Virus record (IMG/VR): IMGVR_UViG_3300030106_006452
Location: 21,841-85,840 of that record
Direction: 5' to 3' (one strand)
Length of the DNA: 64,000 nt
Origin: a virus
A model generated the notes under the pieces. It was not told the origin of the DNA. It made no database searches and saw only the letters and a program-made list of their open reading frames with translations. Shown here in pieces: positions 58,601 through 64,000 of the stretch; position 1 is the first letter of the stretch; the number at the start of each line of letters is the position of its first letter. The translations under genes and the position numbers were made by a program.

Positions 58601-60776
58601 AAGGATAGTTATTTCTGTAAGAATTTGCCTTTGTAGCCAGTGTATTGTACTTTGACTCATCTACCCTCAAAGGAAAGACAATACTAGCTTCTACAGACAA
58701 AGGAAGGCTATTTTCTCTGGAATCTGAAACCGTAAAATTTTTGCTAGCTGATATGAACGTCCTAGTATTTGTATTCAGGCTGCTAGAAAACTGATACACT
58801 GACGCATCGGAATTTGCATTAGTGTTAAAGTTTGCTAACTTAAATTTATCAGACACCAATCGATAGTTATCTTCTAAGGTAAAATCAACATTGTTGGAAT
58901 AATAATTTAATTTATATATTTCATCGTCTATTCCAAAACAACGAATAAGATTCCTAAATGATTTTTCAGTACCTTTTGTTTTGTTAATATAAGTTAAGTT
59001 GTTATAGATGTTCTTATATATAAGATTCTTTACGTTTGAAATCTTTTCTGTATAAAAAGTGTCATCATCTCTACTTTCGAAATATTCTAGGGCTTCAATT
59101 GCATTAAATATCTCCGGAGCAATAAACCCTTTAGATTCTAGAATTCTACTCATAAAAGGAGTAGGTTTAAAGGATGCACTAAAATAGCTAGTTTGGCTTA
59201 ATGCCGGCATTGATGACATCATATTGGCAACATTATCAAAATAGCTACTTATTATTTGTGTTAAATTCCAAAGAGAATTTGCTATTATGCCATCGTCATC
59301 AGGAGTGCTAGTTTCATGTTCCTCTAAAATCCAAGAGGGTAATGAATAGTATATCGTTGAAGGATTCCTGTAATCATATTCTTTTCCTTCTTTTCTTTTT
59401 TCTTGCATAAAGGAAAAGACTTCTGGATGTGATGAGTAGAGTATTGGATCTTTAAATTCAGTTGCTGTATATGTTGTAAGGCCAGATTCATTTATAGCAG
59501 ATCCAGTTTCTCTTGAACCCGCTGAAGAATACCCAACCCAAGTTCCGTTGCTAACTCTTCCCGAATAATCTAAAACCTTTGAATCAGTAGCGGATTTACC
59601 TAGTATTCCTTCATTAAATTTAAAGTAAACGCCAAGATCGGTATTTGATAGGTCAGTGTTTGTGCCGCCGCCGACTTGATCGAACCAGCGAGTTTGTATT
59701 TGTTTTGATGTTCTCCAGCGCTTCCAATATCTAAATTCATCGATAGAGCCTGAAAATGGCGACCATCCTCGTTCGCCGCGATCTGATGTGCCGTCATAAA
59801 AGGTCGCGACTTGTGCTCCGACATTAGCTATGATACTGCCAGAAACGTAACCAACTGGAAAACCTCCAGTTGCGGAATCATTATGCTTTCCATCGACAAA
59901 TAAATCAAAGAATGTTTTAGCTCCCTGGGTTCTCATTCTCACTGCATAATGGTGCCAATTGCCATCTGCAATAGAGGCAGTTGTTAATGTGGGGGCTCCC
60001 ATATACAATCTAATGTTATTAGTGCTTCCAGAAGCATAACTTATAAAGAAGGCTTGATTACTAGTATTATTAACTGTGCCAGTGCTAGCAAGGGCTATGG
60101 ATAGGCGACCATAATCGGCACTAGTACGCGTAGTGCCGGTAACATGAGCATCAACAATAAATTCAAAATATTCCTGGTCGGCTACGTAGGCATCTTTTTT
60201 TAACCAGAATTCTACAGTATTGCCTTTTGTTCCGTCAATTAAAAGATTGTTTTCTCTGTTGTTAGATATATCATAAAGATTGGCATCTTTTCTAAAATGA
60301 GCTTCGCCGGTGTCTGGATCGACGTAAATTGATTTTCCGGAACCTGGATGTGGGCCGCCTTTTACTAAAATATATTCATTAGATACTGGTGGGTAAAAGA
60401 ACCCTTCATTTCCGCTTGTCGATGCAGCTACAAGAAAGTTAGCATATCCTGTTGTTCTTGGATAACCATTTTCAAAAAGATATAAATCTAAATTAGAAGA
60501 AGAAAGCTCCCAAAGAATCTTTTCTTTTTTAGAGCCATCATAAGGATAAGTCTCATACGTTCTTTTTATTGAGTCGTAGTAATATTTTTCAGCAGATCCA
60601 AAACGAGCGAAGTTTTCTGGCTTAGAGTAGTCAACTAAGGGAACAAACTTATCTTTTTCTTCTAAAAACTTTTCAACAAACTGGGCTGATTCTATTCCGC
60701 TAGCGGTTAAAGAATTAATCGAGGAGTTTCCAAGATATTTATAATTGTGCTCTTTAAATAAATCTTTTAAGGACAT
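49623..60776 (-). CDS. Giant LamG-domain virion adhesin (3717 aa)
   Basis: An 11.15-kb gene, by far the largest here. The N-terminus MSLKDLFKEHNYKYLGNSSI leads to a concanavalin/LamG-type domain at about 172-395 (NTVEFWLKKDAY; DGNWHHYAVRMR; GSIDEFRYWKRW). Near 850-900 D-I-R-V-N-S-F-R-V-W-Q marks the end of a second LamG-like domain, and another full one lies at about 1939-2150 (YTLSAWINASSL; NRWYHIAVTHDS; MDEISVWGDTLT). Two copies of the mobile beta module are at about 1185-1320 and 1778-1907. LamG folds commonly bind glycans. No membrane segment or enzyme motif is seen. It likely forms a tail-tip adhesin or large baseplate-attached fibre (inference). Confidence 0.8.
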   Translation of the reverse strand: MSLKDLFKEHNYKYLGNSSINSLTASGIESAQFVEKFLEEKDKFVPLVDYSKPENFARFGSAEKYYYDSIKRTYETYPYDGSKKEKILWELSSSNLDLYLFENGYPRTTGYANFLVAASTSGNEGFFYPPVSNEYILVKGGPHPGSGKSIYVDPDTGEAHFRKDANLYDISNNRENNLLIDGTKGNTVEFWLKKDAYVADQEYFEFIVDAHVTGTTRTSADYGRLSIALASTGTVNNTSNQAFFISYASGSTNNIRLYMGAPTLTTASIADGNWHHYAVRMRTQGAKTFFDLFVDGKHNDSATGGFPVGYVSGSIIANVGAQVATFYDGTSDRGERGWSPFSGSIDEFRYWKRWRTSKQIQTRWFDQVGGGTNTDLSNTDLGVYFKFNEGILGKSATDSKVLDYSGRVSNGTWVGYSSAGSRETGSAINESGLTTYTATEFKDPILYSSHPEVFSFMQEKRKEGKEYDYRNPSTIYYSLPSWILEEHETSTPDDDGIIANSLWNLTQIISSYFDNVANMMSSMPALSQTSYFSASFKPTPFMSRILESKGFIAPEIFNAIEALEYFESRDDDTFYTEKISNVKNLIYKNIYNNLTYINKTKGTEKSFRNLIRCFGIDDEIYKLNYYSNNVDFTLEDNYRLVSDKFKLANFNTNANSDASVYQFSSSLNTNTRTFISASKNFTVSDSRENSLPLSVEASIVFPLRVDESKYNTLATKANSYRNNYPLVTTASLFGMHTARDFEPEDTTWDSNDYANFLVKAIKPSLFSNKAKFELTGTAGGFIPKLTSSYYDDVYNDTPWNFLVCLYPEKYPNANQVLGTTNSDYVVEFSGIQKTSDITLNQFTVTGSMTAAQAVKFLASPKRTFVGAHRTNFTGSLLEKSDIRVNSFRVWQNKLTLEDLSVHASDPSNYSIKNPEQNAYLFNESVNNIFVPNKETLLLHWNFDTVTGSNASGQFIVEDLTSGSINQKPRYGYLENIVNKQYTGVGFQFANNSTSVVSSREYAISKPNMPETLTNENTVKVLTNDDRFYNRDTRPIFFDLYVEKSPYQNISEEMLKFMSTTVSYNNLIGRPVDRYRSEYKSLNTLRQLFFERMDAPNIDKYIEYFKWFDLAVSAMIQKLAPMSSGLDERPLRNIIESHILERNKYESKFPTYEFKQSDPEGSLFGINELTYPWKEGHAPLDPLVSPIAATAVIVAGEGGTIAPGQTFTLTNAAGVITTYTANGGGSGTGTDDYRTQPGGAAGSNINVFFKDVGGGPASKDKVAEAVEKAINATTNGDYTAVRVDSTITVTQNTAGAAGNRSSTNSSTGTGLTSVGDFTGGRDVNTDDSCLWWKERAERALSTSGVAGVDSDRQEIINVINNQTNATPPNLSSSAGTYQGSTYALRRFPRPYKINAVKQPQIHGGGNAHENKKVGFWDSIRKRPSPSATDEGGLISIEPPETKLESFKDCDDNLALNKGKRKYKFSAFATIDGNNPDTSNVFKGDHIFPFSLYSSSVDSNPAYADLANFQANLAITNLHHDNYGPFNDVPMQGPFTEKYVGGRAYRHVMTNFTPDNEQPEGEGERLEGWRLTASADLIDLVNVSPHNPKSVYFREEYAKRPVNIKNIQQTTGALEIDSETSFAQGTDAAGVTKIGNYTNTYEIVMTNGRSINNRYLAESEGDLASITAASMTVSGVIDFELPRRDLTGSNKAIIVNRFSAPGDPATMAEGVLDAPAGELSVYNALPYRNLAVRDPLNELHSDHTNQFGLFSDAKTVADFEIAGEEYPGGNSSIDLDRSATIGKATALIVAGEGGSLSTGKVFTLTDADNVKTTYRVSAAGAFGTQAGGPAGTTFDVFFGGVGGGPASKDKVAEAVEKAINATTNAGYTAVRVDNKITVTQNTGGTGGNRQNSDNGTGLASVSDFTGGFTDAYPFTGSFHKVNRNTRLQPFIGEDQLDQSFTNTKIVTFNGTSDRVNIGTAATWNNLIGNGEGSVQRYTLSAWINASSLNHAGGGNESRIFDFGDGDITLFITNTGELRLTHKYTKRNGQFKTAAGLIETNRWYHIAVTHDSSIFVKIDAPAGDLHVFSNPKFYINGELVATSVVVPFPSDPPGTSTVPSGKNAGINTEACFIGDNNTGDRNFQGVMDEISVWGDTLTGAQVGEIYNGSARYIYRGGPGDLSKHTAVDELISWWRADGSSGTTLTDSQGSNNGTIAASGKIINNDGSTVEILNPVIRYTEQTKRSYDNFFVQHQIPQTDVQYAWISSSLINDYTGPALYDFEQPNFSNASLASTDLTFVSRSDFGVMRYFGVSSRWGRTYSASIHNPDTTDWIPVDFAGLNTVIYEDTLTSDNSNLLPAALMDRNNVTGGIFNSHFASSDGFITVDVDPSTAVSLNALLLHRQGPYGGSNWKLCRQDNHPVARALREENRLSFLEISQVTDVDANTNTIESINSAIEPPITSKYKQLSHIVTYSVGPLSDDSPAELVQIDHSYMNNIRFFTDHEADNIDLDDKLLSQRNIKEERQTLDVINHYILGGGLNVHPLVNPIKGLESYITRETIFPREQYTYLSFMRQRENYQNGFWRDSRAERTNRGVNNTPRITVASRFDAHSPFIGDFNTLYAQVKTDGTPHANGSSLTASIWPLDARDDFVNNSPGRIKFETEEGQDDAGGLFTVFPPVSASNDVAGILQNNVYPYSVYTALSGGLLAHDNSSFSGPNWFTQLGAPESPPPDFQYVAGLHLLPQYNRRVAGIIPTDSDHEYKFGDNKWEAGDQSGLAPFYDTYSEYIEDIKRIGKDHGLLPEFRISEHMEYYINEAPEGFLTKPIGGKLGSKGFLEITGAALQDSSVADFASTYSHSDFLKTFSIVSDFYGDTSKPSRITLSADALIKLLPYDGFYPADRSVQLTKLFYDNYSASFSINGNLVADLDQTNQVAGKIAIGEDIPKVVAGAMNPVWKSLFAPGILYNSIKSGIAVDYPVHTLEAEPVTFTGSPNQRISASYLIDIPRITKGFDFRVPFEALLDPESAFGNKFILDNEPHPSASLNLTASISNAGKPNYKLAMNNFLASTIDFFLPNGEMSSITSQFSDTDGLFNSFEDPDTGDIGFQVGKEYRMRLACFNGKIQTKKEFLNIFNDMIINNSDPERFFYSASYDVNPPSCVMYAQTGAIAGERNKVADYYGSSFGPPVRSFSLCRNNVTTRQAAYNSARRSYSSASYEPFTPPYHNGYAHIEYVFKPTDANDFADLPTIFENLTVSYERSMLGEAGLPCAPGSVAVPGRQISSTATENAMVMSASFARSVVKQLKVDFDQFGNPVAISNDPNAVGFLATFQPKWETPILNFRDADVTLATIGSASAARGMWHQYGVKPAEDEGIYFQIQALERSEKTDFAQTGSLALQLGLPTEKVKLGRVAPTKTISEAIVAIPFINDGANNIKRFTIESSFIDTAKEIVSKKNKGIDTTVESNTIPDNSIVDMVDKMQRFVIPPHLDFLTNTSITPFAMFIIEFSVDLTETDLSNIWQNLNPNISRGAQKKTASLPANVFSKKIVENGQPQEQSIAGLLEDFPENTRWMVFKVKQRSAANYFAKTASESDDNNFQFNFNFNDADQPHNYNWPYDFFSLIELAKIDANIENKLVVPTLGSFGKQANSETGVVENTVEPINAPISGEQFAFAAIDPAEAAAAQQTQSNLIDSETAGVVAGTQGGRANLQGAMTPTSTQASNIDTDQSAPTIPGTPSGPGNIYG
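55055..55442 (-). repeat. Inserted beta-rich module, copy 2 of giant protein
   Basis: Encodes about 130 residues from KATALIVAGEGGSLSTGKVF to a closing D-F-T-G-G-F. It contains KDKVAEAVEKAINATTN and I-T-V-T-Q-N-T, identical or nearly so to the copy at 56815-57222. The DNA is also very close, with a stretch of about 29 identical bases near 55230-55258 / 56996-57024. Confidence 0.8.
56815..57222 (-). repeat. Inserted beta-rich module, copy 1 of giant protein
   Basis: Encodes about 135 residues from ATAVIVAGEGGTIAPGQTFT to D-F-T-G-G. The core order is F-T-L-T-N-A-x-G strand, T-T-Y strand, KDKVAEAVEKAINATTN helix, Y-T-A-V-R-V-D, I-T-V-T-Q-N-T and a G-x-x-G-N-R turn. Confidence 0.8.
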
Positions 60777-60777
60777 A

Positions 60778-62631
60778 TTATTCTACTCTAAACCTAAACC
60801 TTTCTGGTTGCTCAACATAACTTCCATTAATTAAATAAGCAAAACTTAATTCATAAACAGCATCACTATCGAATAAATCCATTTCTAAATCAAAATAACT
60901 TCCATTCGAATCATATGATAACCGAGTATGGTTTAGGGAACCAGTCCCAAATGGAATAACATTTAGATTATCACTCACCCTGGTAAAGCGATAATAAGCA
61001 TTGTCAATTATACTTGTCTCTATATCGTTATTTGCTACTGTATAAATAGTTGGGGACCAATCTTTTTGACGTGTATAGAGTCTAAATCTAACCTTTTCGT
61101 TTCTACTGTATACCGCTCGTAAGTTTGTAACTTTAGACACGTATTTCTGATCAAAGTTGTAATTCTGGCTATTAAAAGTTTGTACTGTGATAGCCGAACC
61201 AGTGTGATATTCAATCGATCCACTATGCCAAACATCAAACAGCTTGGTGATACTAGAAGAAGCATATGCAAAAGAACAAGAATATATGCCTGTTTCTATG
61301 TGTGTTCCAGTTATATTAAGATCGCCGGTAGCTACTACGCCGCCGCCTTCTGGTAAAAATAGTTTTGCACCTGTTGGTGCGGTGGATCCACTATAAATAC
61401 TTACTTTAATTTTTCCTGTGCCCACTGCTGGGATGTCTGTTAGTTGGCCTCTGACTATATTGTAAAGATAAAGATTCATCAAATTATCAGACGCTGGTAC
61501 TAATGATGAACTTAAAAAGAAATCTCCACGATTGTCTTTTTTACTATCATCCCATCGAGCTTCAATTATGGGACGTTTGTGAAAAAATTGTGATCCCCTT
61601 CCAAAAAACATTTTAGTGTAAAAAGAATCTGTTGCAGTTTCATCTGATCCTGTAAGGCGAACCCCAAAGCCAAAGTTGCTTAACCCGTTACTTGCTGGTC
61701 CTTTAATCCAATCTTCGACTAAGTGACTTACATCAACTTCTAAATTCTCAAAGCCAGTGTCAAAAGATTGATTGAAAGTATATTCGTCACTATTAACGTA
61801 GCTACCTCCCTCAACATTGGCACCATTTGTAAAATTATTTACAACAAAAGAACCCATACCTGAGTCTTGTGCGTTTGCTTTATTTCCCACGGTGCCTGGA
61901 GTGTTCTGAGTAATACGGACATTGTTACCTGTTTTTGACGCGGTAAAACCGATATTTGTACCTGCATTAATCCGTGCGATAATTTGATCTGCGGTGGCGC
62001 CAGCATCGCCGGAGGCCATGCCATCGATGCCAATATTGACAGTGGTGCCAGGAGTATATGCTGTGGTGTTTGCCGATACGTTTACACCTGTCACAAATTT
62101 ATATGTTGTCGAGGTATTGGCTGCGTCTGTCAATGTAAATGTCCCGGCAGTCAGCGACTCCTTCACCACGGTTTCAATTGTAGCAGTGGCTCTACCAGAA
62201 ATATCAGCCCAAGGAACACCGCTTGAGGCAAAAACATAATTTGATGCATCTTCGTCTGAATAGTCTTCCATGTCAAGACCAAGACCTTCATTCCAAGATT
62301 GAGATATTGGCTGGACTAATAACGTGTAATTTTTTGGTGTAGTTTGTGTGTGTTCTGCATCATACATTTTTAAAAAGAAATTGACACTACCAGATGCTGG
62401 AATAACACCTGCTGTTCTATCTAAATTTATCGCCGTTGTGTCAAACTCAATGAGCACTCGCGATAGCTCTGAAGATAATCCAGTGCTTGAGCTAGCCTGG
62501 GCGTAAATACTAAAAACCTCAAGTATGTCAGATTGACCCATATTTCCGCTTATACCGCGAGTGGATAAATTCTGCTTGAAAGCGTTTGTAATCGTATTAT
62601 CTTTTGTAGCGTAATATCTTTTTATAGCCAT
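60778..62631 (-). CDS. Virion structural protein (617 aa) with inserted beta module
   Basis: It starts MAIKRYYATKDNTITNAFKQ, then N-M-G-Q-S-D-I-L-E-V-F-S-I-Y and L-S-R-V-L-I-E-F-D, a beta-sandwich domain like those of DNRLRE-type surface proteins. About residues 147-272 are the mobile module (GTFTLTDAANTSTTYKF ... VRITQNTPGTVGN), splitting the host domain between G-V-P-W-A-D and D-T-G-F-E-N-L-E-V-D-V-S-H-L-V-E-D-W. The C-terminal part is beta-rich (FDLEMDLFDSDAVYELSFAY). It lies between the gp6-like and giant LamG genes, one base from the latter. Probably a baseplate-attached protein; no enzymatic motif is seen. Confidence 0.65.
   Translation of the reverse strand: MAIKRYYATKDNTITNAFKQNLSTRGISGNMGQSDILEVFSIYAQASSSTGLSSELSRVLIEFDTTAINLDRTAGVIPASGSVNFFLKMYDAEHTQTTPKNYTLLVQPISQSWNEGLGLDMEDYSDEDASNYVFASSGVPWADISGRATATIETVVKESLTAGTFTLTDAANTSTTYKFVTGVNVSANTTAYTPGTTVNIGIDGMASGDAGATADQIIARINAGTNIGFTASKTGNNVRITQNTPGTVGNKANAQDSGMGSFVVNNFTNGANVEGGSYVNSDEYTFNQSFDTGFENLEVDVSHLVEDWIKGPASNGLSNFGFGVRLTGSDETATDSFYTKMFFGRGSQFFHKRPIIEARWDDSKKDNRGDFFLSSSLVPASDNLMNLYLYNIVRGQLTDIPAVGTGKIKVSIYSGSTAPTGAKLFLPEGGGVVATGDLNITGTHIETGIYSCSFAYASSSITKLFDVWHSGSIEYHTGSAITVQTFNSQNYNFDQKYVSKVTNLRAVYSRNEKVRFRLYTRQKDWSPTIYTVANNDIETSIIDNAYYRFTRVSDNLNVIPFGTGSLNHTRLSYDSNGSYFDLEMDLFDSDAVYELSFAYLINGSYVEQPERFRFRVE
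61815..62190 (-). repeat. Inserted beta-rich module, copy in 617-aa protein
   Basis: About 125 residues. It contains F-T-L-T-D-A-A-N-T-S-T-T-Y, a helix with A-D-Q-I-I-A-R-I-N-A, V-R-I-T-Q-N-T-P-G-T-V-G-N and a closing F-T-N-G-A-N. It is more diverged from the giant-gene copies than they are from each other, but the motif order is the same. Confidence 0.65.
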
Positions 62632-64000
62632 TATTTAATTGTCCCTATGATGTCGTTATCAGGAAATTTAATTTCAAAAATAGAATCTCGTGGACAAGTA
62701 ACTTTTCTACCATCAGAGGACATATTGTTTTCTGTATTAAAATTTGTGTTTGAATAAAGAGGGCCATTTTTAGTCAATACGCTAATTTCTACAACATCCA
62801 AAACCAATGGTGAATTTTTTAAAACACTAAAGACATCTGTTATTGAGAATGACTCTGCAATTTCATAGTTTTTTCTTCTAGTAAAGAAAACAGATAAGTC
62901 TCTTTTTGATGTCTCTAAAGCTCTAAACTTGTCTGCATCGGGAAATGCTATTATATTGTAAAATAATGAAAGGTTAATAATGTTTGCATCCAAAATGTCA
63001 ATAGAATCATTAATCATTTTATATCTAGAAATATATGTTTTTAAATTATTTTTAATTGTCGCGTTTGCTTTTTGTAATTTTCCATCTGCGCCGCGAGAAA
63101 GAACATATAAATTAATATTTCGCTGATTAAACGAATCTGAATCTTGCAAGGCAGATGCTTTCGCTATTGAACCAAAAGACTTAGGCATCGTGTAAGCAGC
63201 TGTTACTAAATCTTCTTGTGTGACTATTCTATTTTGCATTGAATAAACGCCATAAGCTCTTTCTTTTAACTCATCAGCCGCTGGTAGTGGTGTTGATCCG
63301 ACAAACGCCCTCTCGTTTATAACTTCTAAACTCTCACGAGTGTTTTGAATTAAAGTTGAATTTAACTCTAGTTCGCTCTTGAAGTTAATAATCGGATCAA
63401 CAACAGTAATGACTGTGTTGGCTGCTGTGTTCGTATTTTGGGTTGTATTGACTCTATAAATAATAGTCAACACCGTATTAGATGGACTAACACCTAAACT
63501 ATCACTTTTAACCAGCGCAGCTGGGTCAAAAGAATCATCAGTAATGTAGTTTTTTCCATGTTGATTTGTCAGCACTGCAGAAGGATCTAAAACGTCAGTC
63601 CCTGTCTCATCAGTTCCAAACCCAAACTGCAAAGAAATAGAATCTCTTTCCTTAGTGACAATAAATCTTCTAGGTATCGATAGAGGCTTTAGTACATTTG
63701 GAACCAAGCTACTATCTCCACCAGTATTTTGTACTGGTATATAAATGATATTCTGAGTTAAATAATCAACCTCAAAATATGGATTTCCTTCTGTATCGAC
63801 AACAGAAACTATCTCTGTTATGTTTGTCCCAGGTAGCTCCACTTTTCTAAATCTTTCATATTCTCCAATTTGTATGTTTTGAATGAGTAACTCACCAGAA
63901 ACTGCTTGGCCTTTAGCTCTAATAGCATATGAGGTTGGTGTGGATTCATCGGCGCCTATCTGACCTGGTACAATTTCATTTTGTTCAATATCCTTAAAAT
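62631..64000 (-). CDS. Baseplate wedge protein, gp6/J family (5' end cut by window)
   Basis: The frame is open from the window edge (…IVPGQIGADESTPTSYAIRA…) through a GTG at 63840-63842 that is not a true start, giving at least 456 residues. Baseplate-J/gp6 landmarks are G-E-Y-E-R-F-R-K-V-E-L-P-G-T-N-I-T-E-I-V-S-V-x-D, a middle of the R-V-x-T-Q-E-D-L type (QNRIVTQEDLVTAAYTMPKS) and NINLYVLSRGADGKL. T4 gp6 forms the iris-like ring of the baseplate wedges. It is the most upstream gene in the window; downstream lie 617-aa and giant-LamG proteins that may attach to it. The start lies outside the window. Confidence 0.8.
   Translation of the reverse strand, partial: FKDIEQNEIVPGQIGADESTPTSYAIRAKGQAVSGELLIQNIQIGEYERFRKVELPGTNITEIVSVVDTEGNPYFEVDYLTQNIIYIPVQNTGGDSSLVPNVLKPLSIPRRFIVTKERDSISLQFGFGTDETGTDVLDPSAVLTNQHGKNYITDDSFDPAALVKSDSLGVSPSNTVLTIIYRVNTTQNTNTAANTVITVVDPIINFKSELELNSTLIQNTRESLEVINERAFVGSTPLPAADELKERAYGVYSMQNRIVTQEDLVTAAYTMPKSFGSIAKASALQDSDSFNQRNINLYVLSRGADGKLQKANATIKNNLKTYISRYKMINDSIDILDANIINLSLFYNIIAFPDADKFRALETSKRDLSVFFTRRKNYEIAESFSITDVFSVLKNSPLVLDVVEISVLTKNGPLYSNTNFNTENNMSSDGRKVTCPRDSIFEIKFPDNDIIGTIK

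Noticed and set aside
62631-63842. A GTG start at 63840-63842 for the baseplate J-like gene
   Set aside because: The frame stays open upstream to the window edge and the upstream residues fit the gp6 family, so the true start is outside the window.
1-64000. tRNA genes, CRISPR arrays, IS elements, integrase or attachment sites
   Set aside because: I looked for cloverleaf-like segments, regularly spaced repeats, transposase motifs and recombinase signatures and saw none; a tRNA scan would be needed to be certain.

Overview
The window is a 64-kb piece of a large, AT-rich, tailed-phage genome of the T4-like (contractile-tail) type. Every gene I can support is on the minus strand, so the operon reads from position 64000 down to 1. 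The recognisable set is T4-type: gp17-like terminase, gp20-like portal, gp21-like prohead protease, gp23-like major capsid protein, gp13/14/15-like neck proteins, gp18-like sheath, gp19-like tubes, gp26-like hub, gp53- and gp6-like baseplate proteins, gp46/47-like nuclease and gp61-like primase. The large adhesin-type virion proteins, the phage ribosomal protein bS21 and the IIxEEL-type leader peptides suggest a marine phage. The host cannot be fixed from this sequence. I found no tRNA, IS element, CRISPR array, integrase or plus-strand gene. No stretch longer than about 300 bases lacks a gene.

Layout in transcription order (high to low coordinates). (a) 64000-37826: tail and adhesin block. 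It holds a gp6/J-type baseplate wedge protein (cut by the window edge), a 617-aa protein, a 3717-aa LamG protein, and five more uncharacterised particle proteins plus two paralogous ones. (b) 37811-32770: nucleic-acid island with a RuvC-like resolvase, a DUF458/YkuK RNase H-like protein, a primase, and a single-chain fusion of the Mre11-like (gp47) and Rad50-like (gp46) subunits. (c) 32761-26120: a beta-helix protein, a three-gene overlapping membrane cassette that looks like lysis genes (holin-like, inner-spanin-like, and a signal-peptide plus C-terminal-TM protein), and two fibre proteins ending in the S74 self-cleaving chaperone domain. A strong terminator closes this block. (d) 26009-14582: packaging and head block, with a zinc-ribbon protein, an unknown protein, TerL, portal, three unknowns, protease, two proteins with leader-peptide-like ends, bS21, scaffold and major capsid protein, then a terminator. 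(e) 14432-1: capsid accessory protein, then terminator, Lys-rich protein, neck gp13/14/15, sheath, two tube proteins, hub gp26 with a frameshifted extension, tape measure, and baseplate genes running off the edge.

The genes work as one late virion-assembly programme. The scaffold, protease and leader-peptide proteins build the prohead, and TerL and portal fill it. The neck proteins join it to a contractile tail whose length is set by the tape measure, and the fibres and giant adhesins decorate the tail tip. The recombination and primase genes sit inside this late block, which is not how T4 is arranged.

Most notable: bS21 inside the head operon; the Mre11-Rad50 fusion; a roughly 130-aa beta-rich module inserted four times in three different virion proteins; a probable +1 frameshift joining gp26 to a start-less downstream frame; and leader-peptide motifs that would direct proteins into the prohead.
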